This document shows positions 36,251 through 44,961 of a stretch of 64,000 nucleotides of DNA, in pieces. The notes beneath the pieces were generated by a model. The model was given only the letters and a program-made list of their open reading frames with translations. It did not search any database and was not told the origin of the DNA. The position numbers and the translations under genes were made by a program. The stretch's first letter is position 1. Every line of letters starts with the position of its first letter. This DNA is from Granulicella sp. L56 (GTDB taxonomy: Bacteria > Acidobacteriota > Terriglobia > Terriglobales > Acidobacteriaceae), in contig NZ_LMUS01000006.1 in the NCBI RefSeq assembly GCF_009765835.1, forward strand, positions 124,001-188,000, in the 5' to 3' direction.

Positions 36251-36289
36251 GGTGGGAAGCGGAGAACGCAAAGCGGTCGCAGCGCGGGA
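36251..36289. repeat. Dispersed ~38-bp repeat, copy 1
   Basis: GGTGGGAAGCGGAGAACGC ... GCGGTCGCAGCGCGGG. The same series of words, with a few changes, is at 44655-44693. The gene-free stretch 35929-36319 also contains GGGGC-agc-GCCCC (36155-36167) and a hairpin at 36284. Confidence 0.6.
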
Positions 36290-36303
36290 GGAGACCCTCC
36301 CGC
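36284..36303 (-). terminator. Hairpin after the small gene at 36320
   Basis: GCGGGAGG-agac-CCTCCCGC, 8-bp perfect stem, 16 bp after the stop of the minus-strand small gene. It overlaps the dispersed repeat. Confidence 0.55.
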
Positions 36304-36319
36304 AACTCAGCGCGATGTT

Positions 36320-36538
36320 TTAGCGAGACACAGAGAGCGTGGAGTAATCCTTGAGAAGACGGGGATGCCCACCTTCGTTGCGCGTCACCTTGGCTTCCAG
36401 TGCGGTGGAAGTTTTCAAACAGGAAGAGAACACGGTGCCATCGGAAAACTCGATGCAGATTTCCGGGCCGTCGATCGTGTCCTCATAGATGGTGAAGTTA
36501 CTCACGACTTTCCCTACGAATTCTTTACAGACCATCAT
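36320..36538 (-). CDS. Small hypothetical protein, 72 residues
   Basis: ATG 36538 (or 36535) with AAAGGAA upstream. It has a beta-rich pattern (VSNFTIYEDTIDGPEICIEFSDGTVFSSC). No family is recognised. A terminator-like hairpin follows. The ribosome site and its own terminator argue that it is real. Confidence 0.6.
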   Translation of the reverse strand: MMVCKEFVGKVVSNFTIYEDTIDGPEICIEFSDGTVFSSCLKTSTALEAKVTRNEGGHPRLLKDYSTLSVSR

Positions 36539-36771
36539 TTTGAGTTCCTTTCTGGTTCCACTTTATTGACCTGGTAGGTCAATGGGAGAAGACCGCGCGT
36601 TCTAAGTTCAGGATCGCAATGCGGGTCGAACCACTGTTCTGCCTCAACTTGCCCAAACCAAGATCGACCGTACCTGGGAAATCTTGGCTTCTTCTATGCG
36701 GCCTCGATTTTTGGAGATTATCACACTCATCGTGTGTAGACTCATAGTGGTCAAGGACGAAGCATTGTGAA

Positions 36772-36993
36772 GTGCCCAAGCCTTCGACTAAATCTCTCTT
36801 TGGAATGGCCATCCGCGCATTGCGCGAAGAGCGCGGCTATTCTCAAGAAGAGTTGGCGGAGCGGGCCGGTCTGCACCGCAACTACGTGGGTGGTGTGGAG
36901 CGAGGTGAGCGCAACGTTGCTCTGGAAAACATCGTTAAACTGGCTGGCGCGCTATCCGTGCGCACTAAAGATCTCTTCGATTCTTTACCCTAA
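36772..36993 (+). CDS. XRE-family helix-turn-helix regulator
   Basis: 73 residues from GTG 36772. Classic Cro/C1 fold: AIRALREERGYSQEELAERAGLHRNYVGGVERGERNVALENIVKLAGAL. The size and form (single HTH domain) match restriction-modification controller proteins, and a nuclease gene lies close by, but it may also control the element. Convergent with an HNH remnant; the stops overlap. Confidence 0.85.
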   Translation: MPKPSTKSLFGMAIRALREERGYSQEELAERAGLHRNYVGGVERGERNVALENIVKLAGALSVRTKDLFDSLP

Positions 36994-37175
36994 GCCTTCC
37001 ATCTGTTAGAACGCTCCTCTAACCTCTGTGCTGTTGGAATGATCTTGATCGATGTGAGCAAGCTGGCCGCGCTTTCAGTCAAGTCGCCCACCAGATAGAA
37101 ACACAATGCACATCGGCGTGCGCTCTTCATCAGCACATCCGTTTGGTCATTCTTCGGTGCGGCCTTTCGCGCCAT
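36990..37175 (-). pseudogene. N-terminal remnant of an HNH-type protein
   Basis: The frame from ATG 37175 reads KSARRCALCFYLVGDLTE, then loses sense. In the next frame the sequence continues KRGQLAHIDQDHSNSTE, the known continuation in HNH-like proteins with a CxxC knuckle, so one T is missing in the run at 37073-37075. After that the gene stops, without the LAFLCLEHH part. So it is frameshifted and truncated. Confidence 0.55.
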
Positions 37176-37187
37176 GGCTATATCTCG

Positions 37188-38303
37188 TTATCGATCATTC
37201 GCCTTTGATCCTGATGCCAGATCGTACTTCATCAGGCCGCATTCCTCTAAAAGTTGAATCAACTTCGGCATGTTGATTAGTTCAAGCCCCGACTGTGTTG
37301 CGAACTCTTTGGCCTGATTAGTGAAGTCTGATGTGGTGATGAATATCCCTTTGATGGCTCTATCGGCCATAACCGCCCCGTAGAAGTCCCTGACCTCCGA
37401 AGCCCCCACCATGTTCCCGTCGCTGTATCTTTTGCACTGAAAGAGATACCGGCCACCGATGAACGGTTTGTCGAGTGTGGCGATGAGATCAATGCCGCCG
37501 TCTCCTGTTGTGGCCGTCATTTCGGCCTGGAAGCCCATTACAGTGAGCAGCTCCTTGATGACGTGTTCGAATTCCTGACCGGATAAAGCATGGATGCTGG
37601 AAATGGCGCTTGGTCTCGTGGCACTCGGGGCCTTAATACGCAGACGGGCGAAAGCAATCAGCATTTCCTCTTTTGTTATCTGGGGGCGGTTGGTGGTTTT
37701 GATTTGATCGATGACGCCACATAGCCGCCGAAATTGGTAAAGCATTGTGTCGGTGCGACCGCCGCTAATGCTGACCACAAGCTCAGACGCATCGCGGTCG
37801 AGGGCAATCTGGTCCTTCCACGCTGTCTCCTCAAGCAGCTCGATAAGGCCCTCGGTCGTGGCTGGCTCAACCGCGAAGACGTTTTCGATAACGCGCAGCA
37901 ACGGGGCGGGACATTCGTATTTGCTTTGGCACGAACCAATCAGAGTCGTCGTAGATATATCCATCTTGTGGTTTCGAGCGGATGGACCTAAGCCGATGAC
38001 AACTTCATATTCACCGTGAGGCAGGTCGTGTTCAAGCTTTTCGACGAATGGCTTCTTCAGCGATTGAATGTTGCTTATGTATACGACGCCGCCTGCCGTT
38101 AGGGCGAGGGTGAGGTCGCCCTGTGCAGCAATCCTCGCAGCATCGACTTTGGTGAACCTGACGCCTACGTGCTGTGCGAACTCTTCGGCCACGTCCAAAC
38201 GACGAGCTTCATCAGCACCGATTAAAAGAAAATGAGGTGGCGGAATTTTGTGGGTTCGGTAGGCATCAACGAATTGTTGTAGAGACACGTTCTGATCGTT
38301 CAT
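37188..38303 (-). CDS. Mrr-like restriction endonuclease with N-terminal ATPase-like region
   Basis: 371 residues from ATG 38303, 26 bp after the yedK stop. Residues 1-240 resemble an AAA-like domain without a clear Walker A (HFLLIGADEARRLDVAEEFAQHVG, DLTLALTAGGVVYISNIQSL). The C-terminal 120 residues are an Mrr_cat domain: LSGQEFEHVIKELLTVMGFQAEMTATTGDGGIDLIA, YLFQCKRY, catalytic D and QxK. Mrr-type enzymes cut modified DNA. The N-terminal half recalls the RuvB/clamp-loader fold, in form only. Same operon as yedK. Confidence 0.75.
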   Translation of the reverse strand: MNDQNVSLQQFVDAYRTHKIPPPHFLLIGADEARRLDVAEEFAQHVGVRFTKVDAARIAAQGDLTLALTAGGVVYISNIQSLKKPFVEKLEHDLPHGEYEVVIGLGPSARNHKMDISTTTLIGSCQSKYECPAPLLRVIENVFAVEPATTEGLIELLEETAWKDQIALDRDASELVVSISGGRTDTMLYQFRRLCGVIDQIKTTNRPQITKEEMLIAFARLRIKAPSATRPSAISSIHALSGQEFEHVIKELLTVMGFQAEMTATTGDGGIDLIATLDKPFIGGRYLFQCKRYSDGNMVGASEVRDFYGAVMADRAIKGIFITTSDFTNQAKEFATQSGLELINMPKLIQLLEECGLMKYDLASGSKANDR

Positions 38304-38329
38304 TTGGGGAGACCCAGTATCGCAGAGAT

Positions 38330-38986
38330 TTAGCCGAACAGGCCCCCTTGGGCTGGAACATCGCATGGCGGCTCGATGGAAACAGGACTGACAAGATGCA
38401 GTTCGGTCTCCTCGGCCGGAAGCACTCGGAGCAGATGCACTGGTGGTCGCTCTGTGGGCGTGAGCCATTCTTCGTAATCACGAGGCTCAAGGATGACCGG
38501 CTGGCGATCATGGATGGGCTGCATCTTGGCGTTTGGATCGGTGGTGAAGACTGAAAACGTATCTTCCCATTGTTCTGTCTTCGGGTTCTTCCATGGCGCC
38601 CAAAGACCTGCGAAGCCGATGATGTCTCGTCCTGGCACGCTGATCTCGTATTTCGGTTTCTTTTGGCCCTTTGATACTTGCTGCCATTCAATGAAAGCAG
38701 AGGCAGGGACTATGCACCGGCGCTGCTCGAAGCGTTCTTTCCAGAATTTCGATGTCATGACGTTTTCGGAGCGGGTATTGAATAGCAGACGGCTGGGCAG
38801 CTTGAACCCCCAGCGCATGAGTTCGATCCGGCGTTCGCCTTTGGGACTGATGGAGACGACCGGCTGCACGGAGCCGGGCGCAATGTCGTCCTCTGGTGCA
38901 AGGTCGAGTTCTTCGAGACTCGCGCTGACATCGAAGGCATCCGCGATGCGTTGCTTGTCGGATTTGCGACGGTAGCGGCCACACAT
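38330..38986 (-). CDS. yedK: SRAP-domain protein (YedK/HMCES)
   Basis: 218 residues starting MCGRYRR at ATG 38986, so Cys2 is the catalytic residue after Met removal. Other family residues are present: NTRSENV, RCIVPASAFIEW and HDRQPVIL. SRAP proteins form a thiazolidine crosslink with abasic sites in single-stranded DNA. The gene is divergent from imuA-imuB-dnaE2 with 144 bp between, so both may share an SOS-type operator. A truncated copy of its C-terminus lies at 52060. Confidence 0.93.
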   Translation of the reverse strand: MCGRYRRKSDKQRIADAFDVSASLEELDLAPEDDIAPGSVQPVVSISPKGERRIELMRWGFKLPSRLLFNTRSENVMTSKFWKERFEQRRCIVPASAFIEWQQVSKGQKKPKYEISVPGRDIIGFAGLWAPWKNPKTEQWEDTFSVFTTDPNAKMQPIHDRQPVILEPRDYEEWLTPTERPPVHLLRVLPAEETELHLVSPVSIEPPCDVPAQGGLFG

Positions 38987-39082
38987 CAACCTAGTGTATT
39001 CCGATCGAGAGTCCTAATAAAACTAACTCATATCGCTGCAATAGCTTAGAAGTTTCCTGCACAAGTAACAGGTCAAGTGCTA

Positions 39083-39122
39083 TTGACAGACCCCGGTACG
39101 CATAGGCGAACATAAGGCGAAT
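39083..39122 (+). promoter_or_regulatory. Possible promoter and LexA-like direct repeat before imuA
   Basis: TTGACA at 39083 is a good -35 but no clear -10 follows. At 39108-39122 GAAC-N7-GAAT is the complement form of the alphaproteobacterial LexA direct repeat GTTC-N7-GTTC, within a GCGAAC/GCGAAT repeat, 8 bp before the start codon. An SOS operator is expected here by analogy; this specific motif is inference. Confidence 0.35.
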
Positions 39123-39130
39123 ACACTTCT

Positions 39131-39904
39131 ATGCCTTCGTCCGCTGCAATTCGCCTTCAGATCGAAACAACACTGGCAAACCGGGTGCCTGCTGCACTGA
39201 CGCTCAAGATCAAGCAGGCCCCGGAGGTGTTTGCGACCCGCATTGCGGAGGTCGATACGGTGCTGGACGGCGGCATTCCACGCGGCGGCATCACCGAGAT
39301 AGCAGGCGCGGCATCGGCGGGTAGAACCTCGTTTGGTCTATCGGCCATCGCCGCCATTACACAATCCGGTGCTGCCTGTGCCTGGGTCGATGTCAGCGAT
39401 ACGCTCTCGCCCGAGTCGGCGGCGGCGGCGGGTGTGGAGCTGAAGCGACTGCTCTGGCTCCGCACCTCGACAGAGCGCAGACAGAAGCTCACAGACAAAC
39501 CGTGGCCACGACTCGAACAGGCATTGAAGGCGACCGATTTACTCCTTCAGGCCGGAGGCTTCGGAGCCATCGTCCTCGATATGAGCGATGTGCTTCCACA
39601 ACACACCATGCGTATTCCTCTGGCGACGTGGTATCGCTTTCGCCTTGCGGCGGAGCAGGCCCGCACCGCGCTCATCTTTCTTTCGCAAGCGCCCTGCGCT
39701 CATAGTTGTGCCGCTCTCGCTTTACGTTGCGAACCGGCCAGCGTTCGCTCTTTCAGCAGCAACGGGGAGACGGCGCTCTTTGAGCATCAGCAATACACGC
39801 TGATCCGAGAAAGGAACCGCAACGAAAGCTCTGTCTTCCTTCAGAAGAAACCACCCCTGCGTGCGGCATGGCACGCCGAAACGCTGTGGTCGCGGGTGCG
39901 ATGA
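39131..39904 (+). CDS. imuA: ImuA, RecA-like mutagenesis cassette protein
   Basis: 257 residues. RecA-like core without a full Walker A: VDTVLDGGIPRGGITEIAGAASAGRTSFGLS, then CAWVDVSDTLSP and IVLDMSD. The length and position before imuB and dnaE2 identify the SulA-like/ImuA protein that helps the error-prone polymerase complex. No ribosome site is visible upstream of ATG 39131. The stop overlaps imuB. Confidence 0.85.
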   Translation: MPSSAAIRLQIETTLANRVPAALTLKIKQAPEVFATRIAEVDTVLDGGIPRGGITEIAGAASAGRTSFGLSAIAAITQSGAACAWVDVSDTLSPESAAAAGVELKRLLWLRTSTERRQKLTDKPWPRLEQALKATDLLLQAGGFGAIVLDMSDVLPQHTMRIPLATWYRFRLAAEQARTALIFLSQAPCAHSCAALALRCEPASVRSFSSNGETALFEHQQYTLIRERNRNESSVFLQKKPPLRAAWHAETLWSRVR

Positions 39905-41391
39905 TGTATGCCGTCCTCCATCCTCCGAACTTCTATGCACAGGCGGCGGCGCATCCGCGCCCGGAGTTGCGGAAACGGCCTTTTGCGCTGCTCGATGGTG
40001 AGCCACCGGCAGAGTTCGTGATCGCTGCGAACAAAGCCGCACGCGTTTTAGGAGTCGAGGCAGGCATGACGCGCCTGCAGGCAGAATCGTTCCCTGAAGT
40101 CACGGCGCTCTCGCGGACGCCAGCGGACGAAGCCTCGGCGCACACAATCCTTCATAACGTCGTGTGCCTCTTCTCTCCACGCATCGAGCACATCGAAATA
40201 TCTCCCGGCACTTATGCGCTCGACATCGAGGGCATGAATCGTCTGTACGACGACGCGACACAACTCGCGGCCAGACTCAGGCGGCACACGATGGCTGTTG
40301 GCTTCCTTGCGAACGTAGCCGTCGCGGAAAACTTCCATGCGGCGGTCTGCCTTGCATTGGGCAAAGCTGGCGTCTCGGTTGCAGCGTCGGGCTGCGAGAG
40401 AGAGGCATTGCGGGATCTTCCTGTGCGTGTGCTGCCCCTGGAGCCGGAGCATGAAGAGACATTGCATACGTGGGGCGTCCGCACCTGCGGGGAGTTGGCT
40501 GCGCTCCTTGAAACTGACCTGATTGCACGTATCGGTCAGGCGGGCAAGAAACTCCATGCGCTCGCCCGTGGCGAATGGCCTCATCTGATGTTTCCGATAG
40601 AGCCGAGCTTCGAGGATGGACTGAGCGAGCACATGGAGCTGGACCATCCGGTAGAGGTGCTGGAGCCGCTGCTTTTTCTGCTCTCTCGTATGACAGACAC
40701 ATTGTTGGAGCGGGTGAAGGAAAAGGCGCTTGCGATTGCTTCGTTGCGCGTTGTGCTGCATCTCGATGGCAATAAGCGACATGAGCGTATCGTCCGGCCT
40801 GCGTTGCCGCTTCAGGACAAACTGACATTGCTCAAACTGCTGCAACTTGATCTGGAGACGCATCCGCCAAGCGCCGCGATTCTTCACCTCGAACTGCACG
40901 CGCAGTCTGCCGCGCCGTATCGCGCACAGCATGGCTTGTTTCTGCCTCAAGCGCCGGAGCCGGGACGATTGGAGGTCACGTTGGCGCATTTGAAAAAACT
41001 CCTGGGCGATGAACGTGTGGGTTCGGTGGAGCTGAAAGACGATACCAGACCGAATGCGTTCCGCATGGTTCCGTTCGCACCTCCCCCGCCGGCAAAGAGC
41101 GAAAAGCAAACCCTGTCGGTGCCTACGGCTTTGCGCGTCTCCCGGCCTCCACAAGCGGTCGGCGTCGTTCTTGCAGACAACAGGCCCACGCAAGTCTTTT
41201 GGGACGGGCAGCGATACGCCGTTCGTGAGATCGCGGGGCCGTGGCGGGTCAGCGGGCAGTGGTGGTCGGAAGCCAACTGGTGCCGCGAAGAGTGGGACGT
41301 TCGGCTGAAGACTGAGACCGCAGAGCGTGTCTGCCGCATTGCCTTCGATCCTCGCTCTCGCTGCTGGTATGTGCAGGGGACGTATGACTGA
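39901..41391 (+). CDS. imuB: ImuB, Y-family polymerase-like protein
   Basis: 496 residues from ATG 39901, overlapping the imuA stop (ATGA). Y-family fold: RPFALLDGEPPAEFVIAANKAAR, GVEAGMTRLQAESFPEV, YALDIEGMNRLYDD, AVGFLANVAVAENFHAAVCLA, then the helix-hairpin-helix part (LHTWGVRTCGELAAL). The catalytic Asp near the N-terminus (MYAVLHPPNF) is missing, as in known ImuB, which acts as an adaptor that joins ImuA, DnaE2 and the sliding clamp. Confidence 0.9.
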   Translation: MMYAVLHPPNFYAQAAAHPRPELRKRPFALLDGEPPAEFVIAANKAARVLGVEAGMTRLQAESFPEVTALSRTPADEASAHTILHNVVCLFSPRIEHIEISPGTYALDIEGMNRLYDDATQLAARLRRHTMAVGFLANVAVAENFHAAVCLALGKAGVSVAASGCEREALRDLPVRVLPLEPEHEETLHTWGVRTCGELAALLETDLIARIGQAGKKLHALARGEWPHLMFPIEPSFEDGLSEHMELDHPVEVLEPLLFLLSRMTDTLLERVKEKALAIASLRVVLHLDGNKRHERIVRPALPLQDKLTLLKLLQLDLETHPPSAAILHLELHAQSAAPYRAQHGLFLPQAPEPGRLEVTLAHLKKLLGDERVGSVELKDDTRPNAFRMVPFAPPPPAKSEKQTLSVPTALRVSRPPQAVGVVLADNRPTQVFWDGQRYAVREIAGPWRVSGQWWSEANWCREEWDVRLKTETAERVCRIAFDPRSRCWYVQGTYD

Positions 41392-44300
41392 GTACATCGA
41401 ACTGCACGCACGCTCCGCGTTCAGCTTCCTCGAAGGCGCTTCGATGCCCGAGTTCCTGATGCAAGAGGCCGCCGCGATGGAGATGCCCGCGATGGCTCTG
41501 TTGGATCGCAACGGTGTCTACGGTGCGCCGCGCTTTCACATGGAAGGCCAAAGGCGCGGTGTACGGGCGCATATCGGCGCAGAGATTGGCGTAAGCGATA
41601 TGGGACAGCGAATGCGGCCTGCATCGTACCTGCCGCACCAGCATCCCACCGAACCTGTGCGGCTGCCGCTTTTGGCCGAGTCACGCACCGGCTACAAAAA
41701 TCTCTGCCGCCTCATCACCCGTTTCAAGCTGTGCGAGAACACGAAGGCCGAAGGTGCTGCGCTCACCAGCGACTTTGAGGAGTTTGGCGAAGGCTTAGTG
41801 TGTCTCACAGGTGGAGGTGAGGGGCCGCTGGCCGCTGCGTTAATAAGCGGTGGCTATGACGCCGCGCAAGAGAGCGTCGAACGGCTGATACGTCTCTTCG
41901 GCCAGAAGAATGTCTATGTCGAGATACAACGCCACTTCGACCGTGAGGAAGAACACCGCAACCGTGCGGCGATTCGCATTGCACGGTCGCTGAACCTGCC
42001 GCTGCTGGCTACGGGTGGCGTGAACTATACAACGCAGTATGAGCGTGAAATCCTCGATCTCTTCACCTGCATCCGTCATGGGACGACACTTGATACCGCG
42101 GGCCGGTTGCTGACGACGAATGCGGAGCGGCATCTCCGTTCCGCACGCGAGATGCGGCAACTTTTCTACGACTACCCCGATGCAATCTCGAATACGCGAG
42201 AGCTGTCCACGCGCCTGCAATTCGAGTTTACCGGCCTCGGCTATGAGTTCCCGGCATATCCCGTACCGGATGGGCAGACGATGGACTCGTTTCTCCGCAA
42301 GCGGGTAGAGGAAGGCATCCGCAACCGCTATCTGCCGAAGAATGATGCTGCGCTCTACGCCAAAGCCGTCAAGCAGGCAGAGCGCGAATTGAAACTGATT
42401 GAGACGTTGGGGCTGGCGGGATACTTCCTGATCGTTTGGGACATCGTGCGTTATTGCAAGGACAATGGCATTCTCATTCAAGGCCGCGGTTCCGCCGCAA
42501 ATAGCGTCGTTTGCTATGCGCTCGAAATTACCATCGTCGATTCGGTCGGTCTGGACCTGCTCTTTGAGAGGTTCTTATCGGAGGAGCGGGGCGAGTGGCC
42601 AGACATTGATCTTGACTTACCAAGCGTGACCGACCGCGAGCGGGCTATCCAGTACGTCTATCAGCGATACGGAAAATTGGGGGCGGCCATGACTGCGAAT
42701 GTCACGACCTACCGTAGCCGCTCCGCGTCCCGCGAAGCGGGCAAGGCGCTTGGCTTCGATAAAGAGACGGCTGGACGGCTCTCTGGATTGGTCAGCGCAT
42801 GGGAGTGGAAGGGGCCAAGCGATACGCTGGAGAACACCTTTCACGCAGCGGGCTTCGATATGCGGAATGCTCGCATTCGGAAGTATCTGGAGCTGTGCGG
42901 GCGAATGCAGAACCTTCCCCGCAATCTCAGTCAACACTCCGGCGGCATGGTGATCTGTCAGGGACACCTTGATTCGGTCGTGCCGATTGAACGTGCCTCC
43001 ATGCCGGGCCGCACCGTCGTCCAGTGGGACAAAGACGATTGCTCGGACATGAAGATTATCAAGGTCGATCTGCTCGGCCTCGGCATGTTGGCTGTGCTCG
43101 CGGATTGCCGGGGGCTGGTGCCGAAGCATTACGGAAAGACGCTCGACTATGCCCAACTGCCGCAGGATGCCGAAGTGTATGAGGGCATCCAGAAAGCGGA
43201 TACCGTTGGGCTGTTTCAAATCGAGAGCCGCGCTCAGATGTCCGCGCTACCACGCACGAAGCCGAACTGCTTCGCTGATCTGTCCATGCAGGTAGCCATC
43301 ATCCGCCCTGGGCCAGTGACGGGCAAGTTCGTCAATCCGTATATTGAGCGGCGGTTGGGCAGGCAGCCGGTCACATACCTGCATCCGTCCTTCGAGCCGT
43401 TCCTTCACAGAACGCTCGGTGTCCCTCTCTTTCAGGAACAAGTGATGAAGGTGGGGATGGTCGCTGCGAATCTGACCGGAGGCGAGGCGGAAGAACTGCG
43501 TAAGGCGATGGGCGGCAAACGATCAGATGCCATTCTCACCAGGATGAGAGAACGACTGATTGCAGGCATGACCGCTAACGGCATCGCCCCGGATGTGCAA
43601 GTTGAGATTCTGCGGATACTCTCGACCGTGCGAGAGTTCATGTTCCCCGAATCGCACGCGCATAGCTTCGCGTCGATTGCGTATTCGAGTGCCTACACGA
43701 AGTTTCACTATCTCGCTGCCTATACCGGCGCTCTACTGAACAATCAGCCGATGGGATTCTACTCACCGTCCACGATCATCAACGACGCGAAGCGTCACGG
43801 CCTGAAGGTTCTGCCCATCGACGTACAGCACTCCGAATGGAATTGCACCCTTGAATCGCTGAGTGAAGTCGAGCGCACAAAGTACACCGATCCATTCGCA
43901 CTGCGAATTGGACTCCGCTATGTGAAGGGACTGCGGCAGGAGATGGGAGGTGCGATTGCTGAGGCAAGAGTGAGTAATGGAGCGTTCGCATCGGAATATG
44001 ATCTCAAGCGGCGCGTGCCTGCCATACGCAAAGCGGAGCTGGCGTTGTTGGCGAAGGCTGGCGCATTCAACTGGACGGGCAAGAAACATGACCGGCGCAC
44101 GGCACTGTGGCGGGCGGAACGTGCTGGACAGAGTGCAGGGCCGCTCTTTGAGAACATACCAGACGAATACGAAATCAACGATTCGTCACCATTGCTGAGC
44201 ATGACCATAGATGAACGGTTGGTGGCGGACTTCTTCATCACAGGCTTTACCATCGGGCCGCATCCGATGGCCTACCACCGGACGGAAATGAACGAAAGCG

Positions 44301-44617
44301 GCGTCCTGAGTGCCGCTGATCTGAGGGCCATTCCTGACGGGACGTTTGTTCGGGTGGCTGGGGCAGTCATTGCACGGCAGCGTCCCGGCACCGCAAGCGG
44401 TTTTATCTTCCTGAGCAATGAAGATGAAACAGGCATCTCGAATGCCATCATTCATCCCAAACTCTACGAGCAAAACAGAGTGGCCGTAACGCGAGGCAAG
44501 TTCCTCATGGTGGAAGGCGTTCTTCAAAATCAGGACGGTGTTATCTCTGTGAAGGCGTCTGCCGTTCGTGTGCTACAACTCAGCGAGGTTGATGTCCGGT
44601 CGCATGACTTCCATTGA
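41387..44617 (+). CDS. dnaE2: Error-prone DNA polymerase III alpha subunit DnaE2
   Basis: 1076 residues from ATG 41387, overlapping the imuB stop. N-terminal PHP domain (ELHARSAFSFLEGAS), palm with PDIDLDLPSVTDRERAIQYV (catalytic aspartates), GRGSAANSVVCYALEIT, helix-hairpin-helix and a C-terminal OB fold (FVRVAGAVIARQRPGTASGF). Length is as usual. It synthesises across lesions during SOS-type mutagenesis. Its last ~125 codons are duplicated at 52291-52665. Confidence 0.95.
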   Translation, partial: TEYIELHARSAFSFLEGASMPEFLMQEAAAMEMPAMALLDRNGVYGAPRFHMEGQRRGVRAHIGAEIGVSDMGQRMRPASYLPHQHPTEPVRLPLLAESRTGYKNLCRLITRFKLCENTKAEGAALTSDFEEFGEGLVCLTGGGEGPLAAALISGGYDAAQESVERLIRLFGQKNVYVEIQRHFDREEEHRNRAAIRIARSLNLPLLATGGVNYTTQYEREILDLFTCIRHGTTLDTAGRLLTTNAERHLRSAREMRQLFYDYPDAISNTRELSTRLQFEFTGLGYEFPAYPVPDGQTMDSFLRKRVEEGIRNRYLPKNDAALYAKAVKQAERELKLIETLGLAGYFLIVWDIVRYCKDNGILIQGRGSAANSVVCYALEITIVDSVGLDLLFERFLSEERGEWPDIDLDLPSVTDRERAIQYVYQRYGKLGAAMTANVTTYRSRSASREAGKALGFDKETAGRLSGLVSAWEWKGPSDTLENTFHAAGFDMRNARIRKYLELCGRMQNLPRNLSQHSGGMVICQGHLDSVVPIERASMPGRTVVQWDKDDCSDMKIIKVDLLGLGMLAVLADCRGLVPKHYGKTLDYAQLPQDAEVYEGIQKADTVGLFQIESRAQMSALPRTKPNCFADLSMQVAIIRPGPVTGKFVNPYIERRLGRQPVTYLHPSFEPFLHRTLGVPLFQEQVMKVGMVAANLTGGEAEELRKAMGGKRSDAILTRMRERLIAGMTANGIAPDVQVEILRILSTVREFMFPESHAHSFASIAYSSAYTKFHYLAAYTGALLNNQPMGFYSPSTIINDAKRHGLKVLPIDVQHSEWNCTLESLSEVERTKYTDPFALRIGLRYVKGLRQEMGGAIAEARVSNGAFASEYDLKRRVPAIRKAELALLAKAGAFNWTGKKHDRRTALWRAERAGQSAGPLFENIPDEYEINDSSPLLSMTIDERLVADFFITGFTIGPHPMAYHRTEMNESGVLSAADLRAIPDGTFVRVAGAVIARQRPGTASGFIFLSNEDETGISNAIIHPKLYEQNRVAVTRGKFLMVEGVLQNQDGVISVKASAVRVLQLSEVDVRSHDFH

Positions 44618-44654
44618 GGGCTCATGTCAGGGGAGTTGTGAGAGGCAATCCATA

Positions 44655-44693
44655 GGTGGGAAGCGAAGAACGCGCACGCGGTCGCAGCGAGGG
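44655..44693. repeat. Dispersed ~38-bp repeat, copy 2
   Basis: GGTGGGAAGCGAAGAACGC ... GCGGTCGCAGCGAGGG, near-copy of 36251-36289, between dnaE2 and the next small gene. Confidence 0.6.
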
Positions 44694-44705
44694 TAGACTT
44701 TCTAT

Positions 44706-44942
44706 ATGGCTGATCGAATGCTCCTGGCAAAACGCATTAACAATGGACAATCTGAGGTCTGGTTCAGCACCGAACCGGCGAGGAGTCGTGTCGTCGCCAC
44801 CAATGGGATTGTGTACCCCATCCGCACTCTCTGTTCATCAGAAGAATCGAAAGCCTTTCATGAGGCGTTCGCTGGCGGACAAGCCGTTGTGCCGCTATCC
44901 ATCATGGGCAAGCTGATCGCGGATTTGGTGCTCGACACCTAG
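44706..44942 (+). CDS. Small hypothetical protein, 78 residues
   Basis: ATG 44706, weak GAGGGT upstream. The reading (AKRINNGQSEVWFSTEPARSRVVATNGIVYPIRTLCS) looks like a compact beta-rich protein with no known family. It stops 19 bp before the metallopeptidase-like gene, so they may be a pair. Confidence 0.5.
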   Translation: MADRMLLAKRINNGQSEVWFSTEPARSRVVATNGIVYPIRTLCSSEESKAFHEAFAGGQAVVPLSIMGKLIADLVLDT

Positions 44943-44961
44943 TCGCGGGTCAAGGAGAGAT

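Noticed and set aside
40048..41511. 487-codon minus-strand open frame opposite imuB
   Set aside because: High-GC antisense shadow of a clearly coding gene; arginine/glutamine-rich nonsense without domain or start site.
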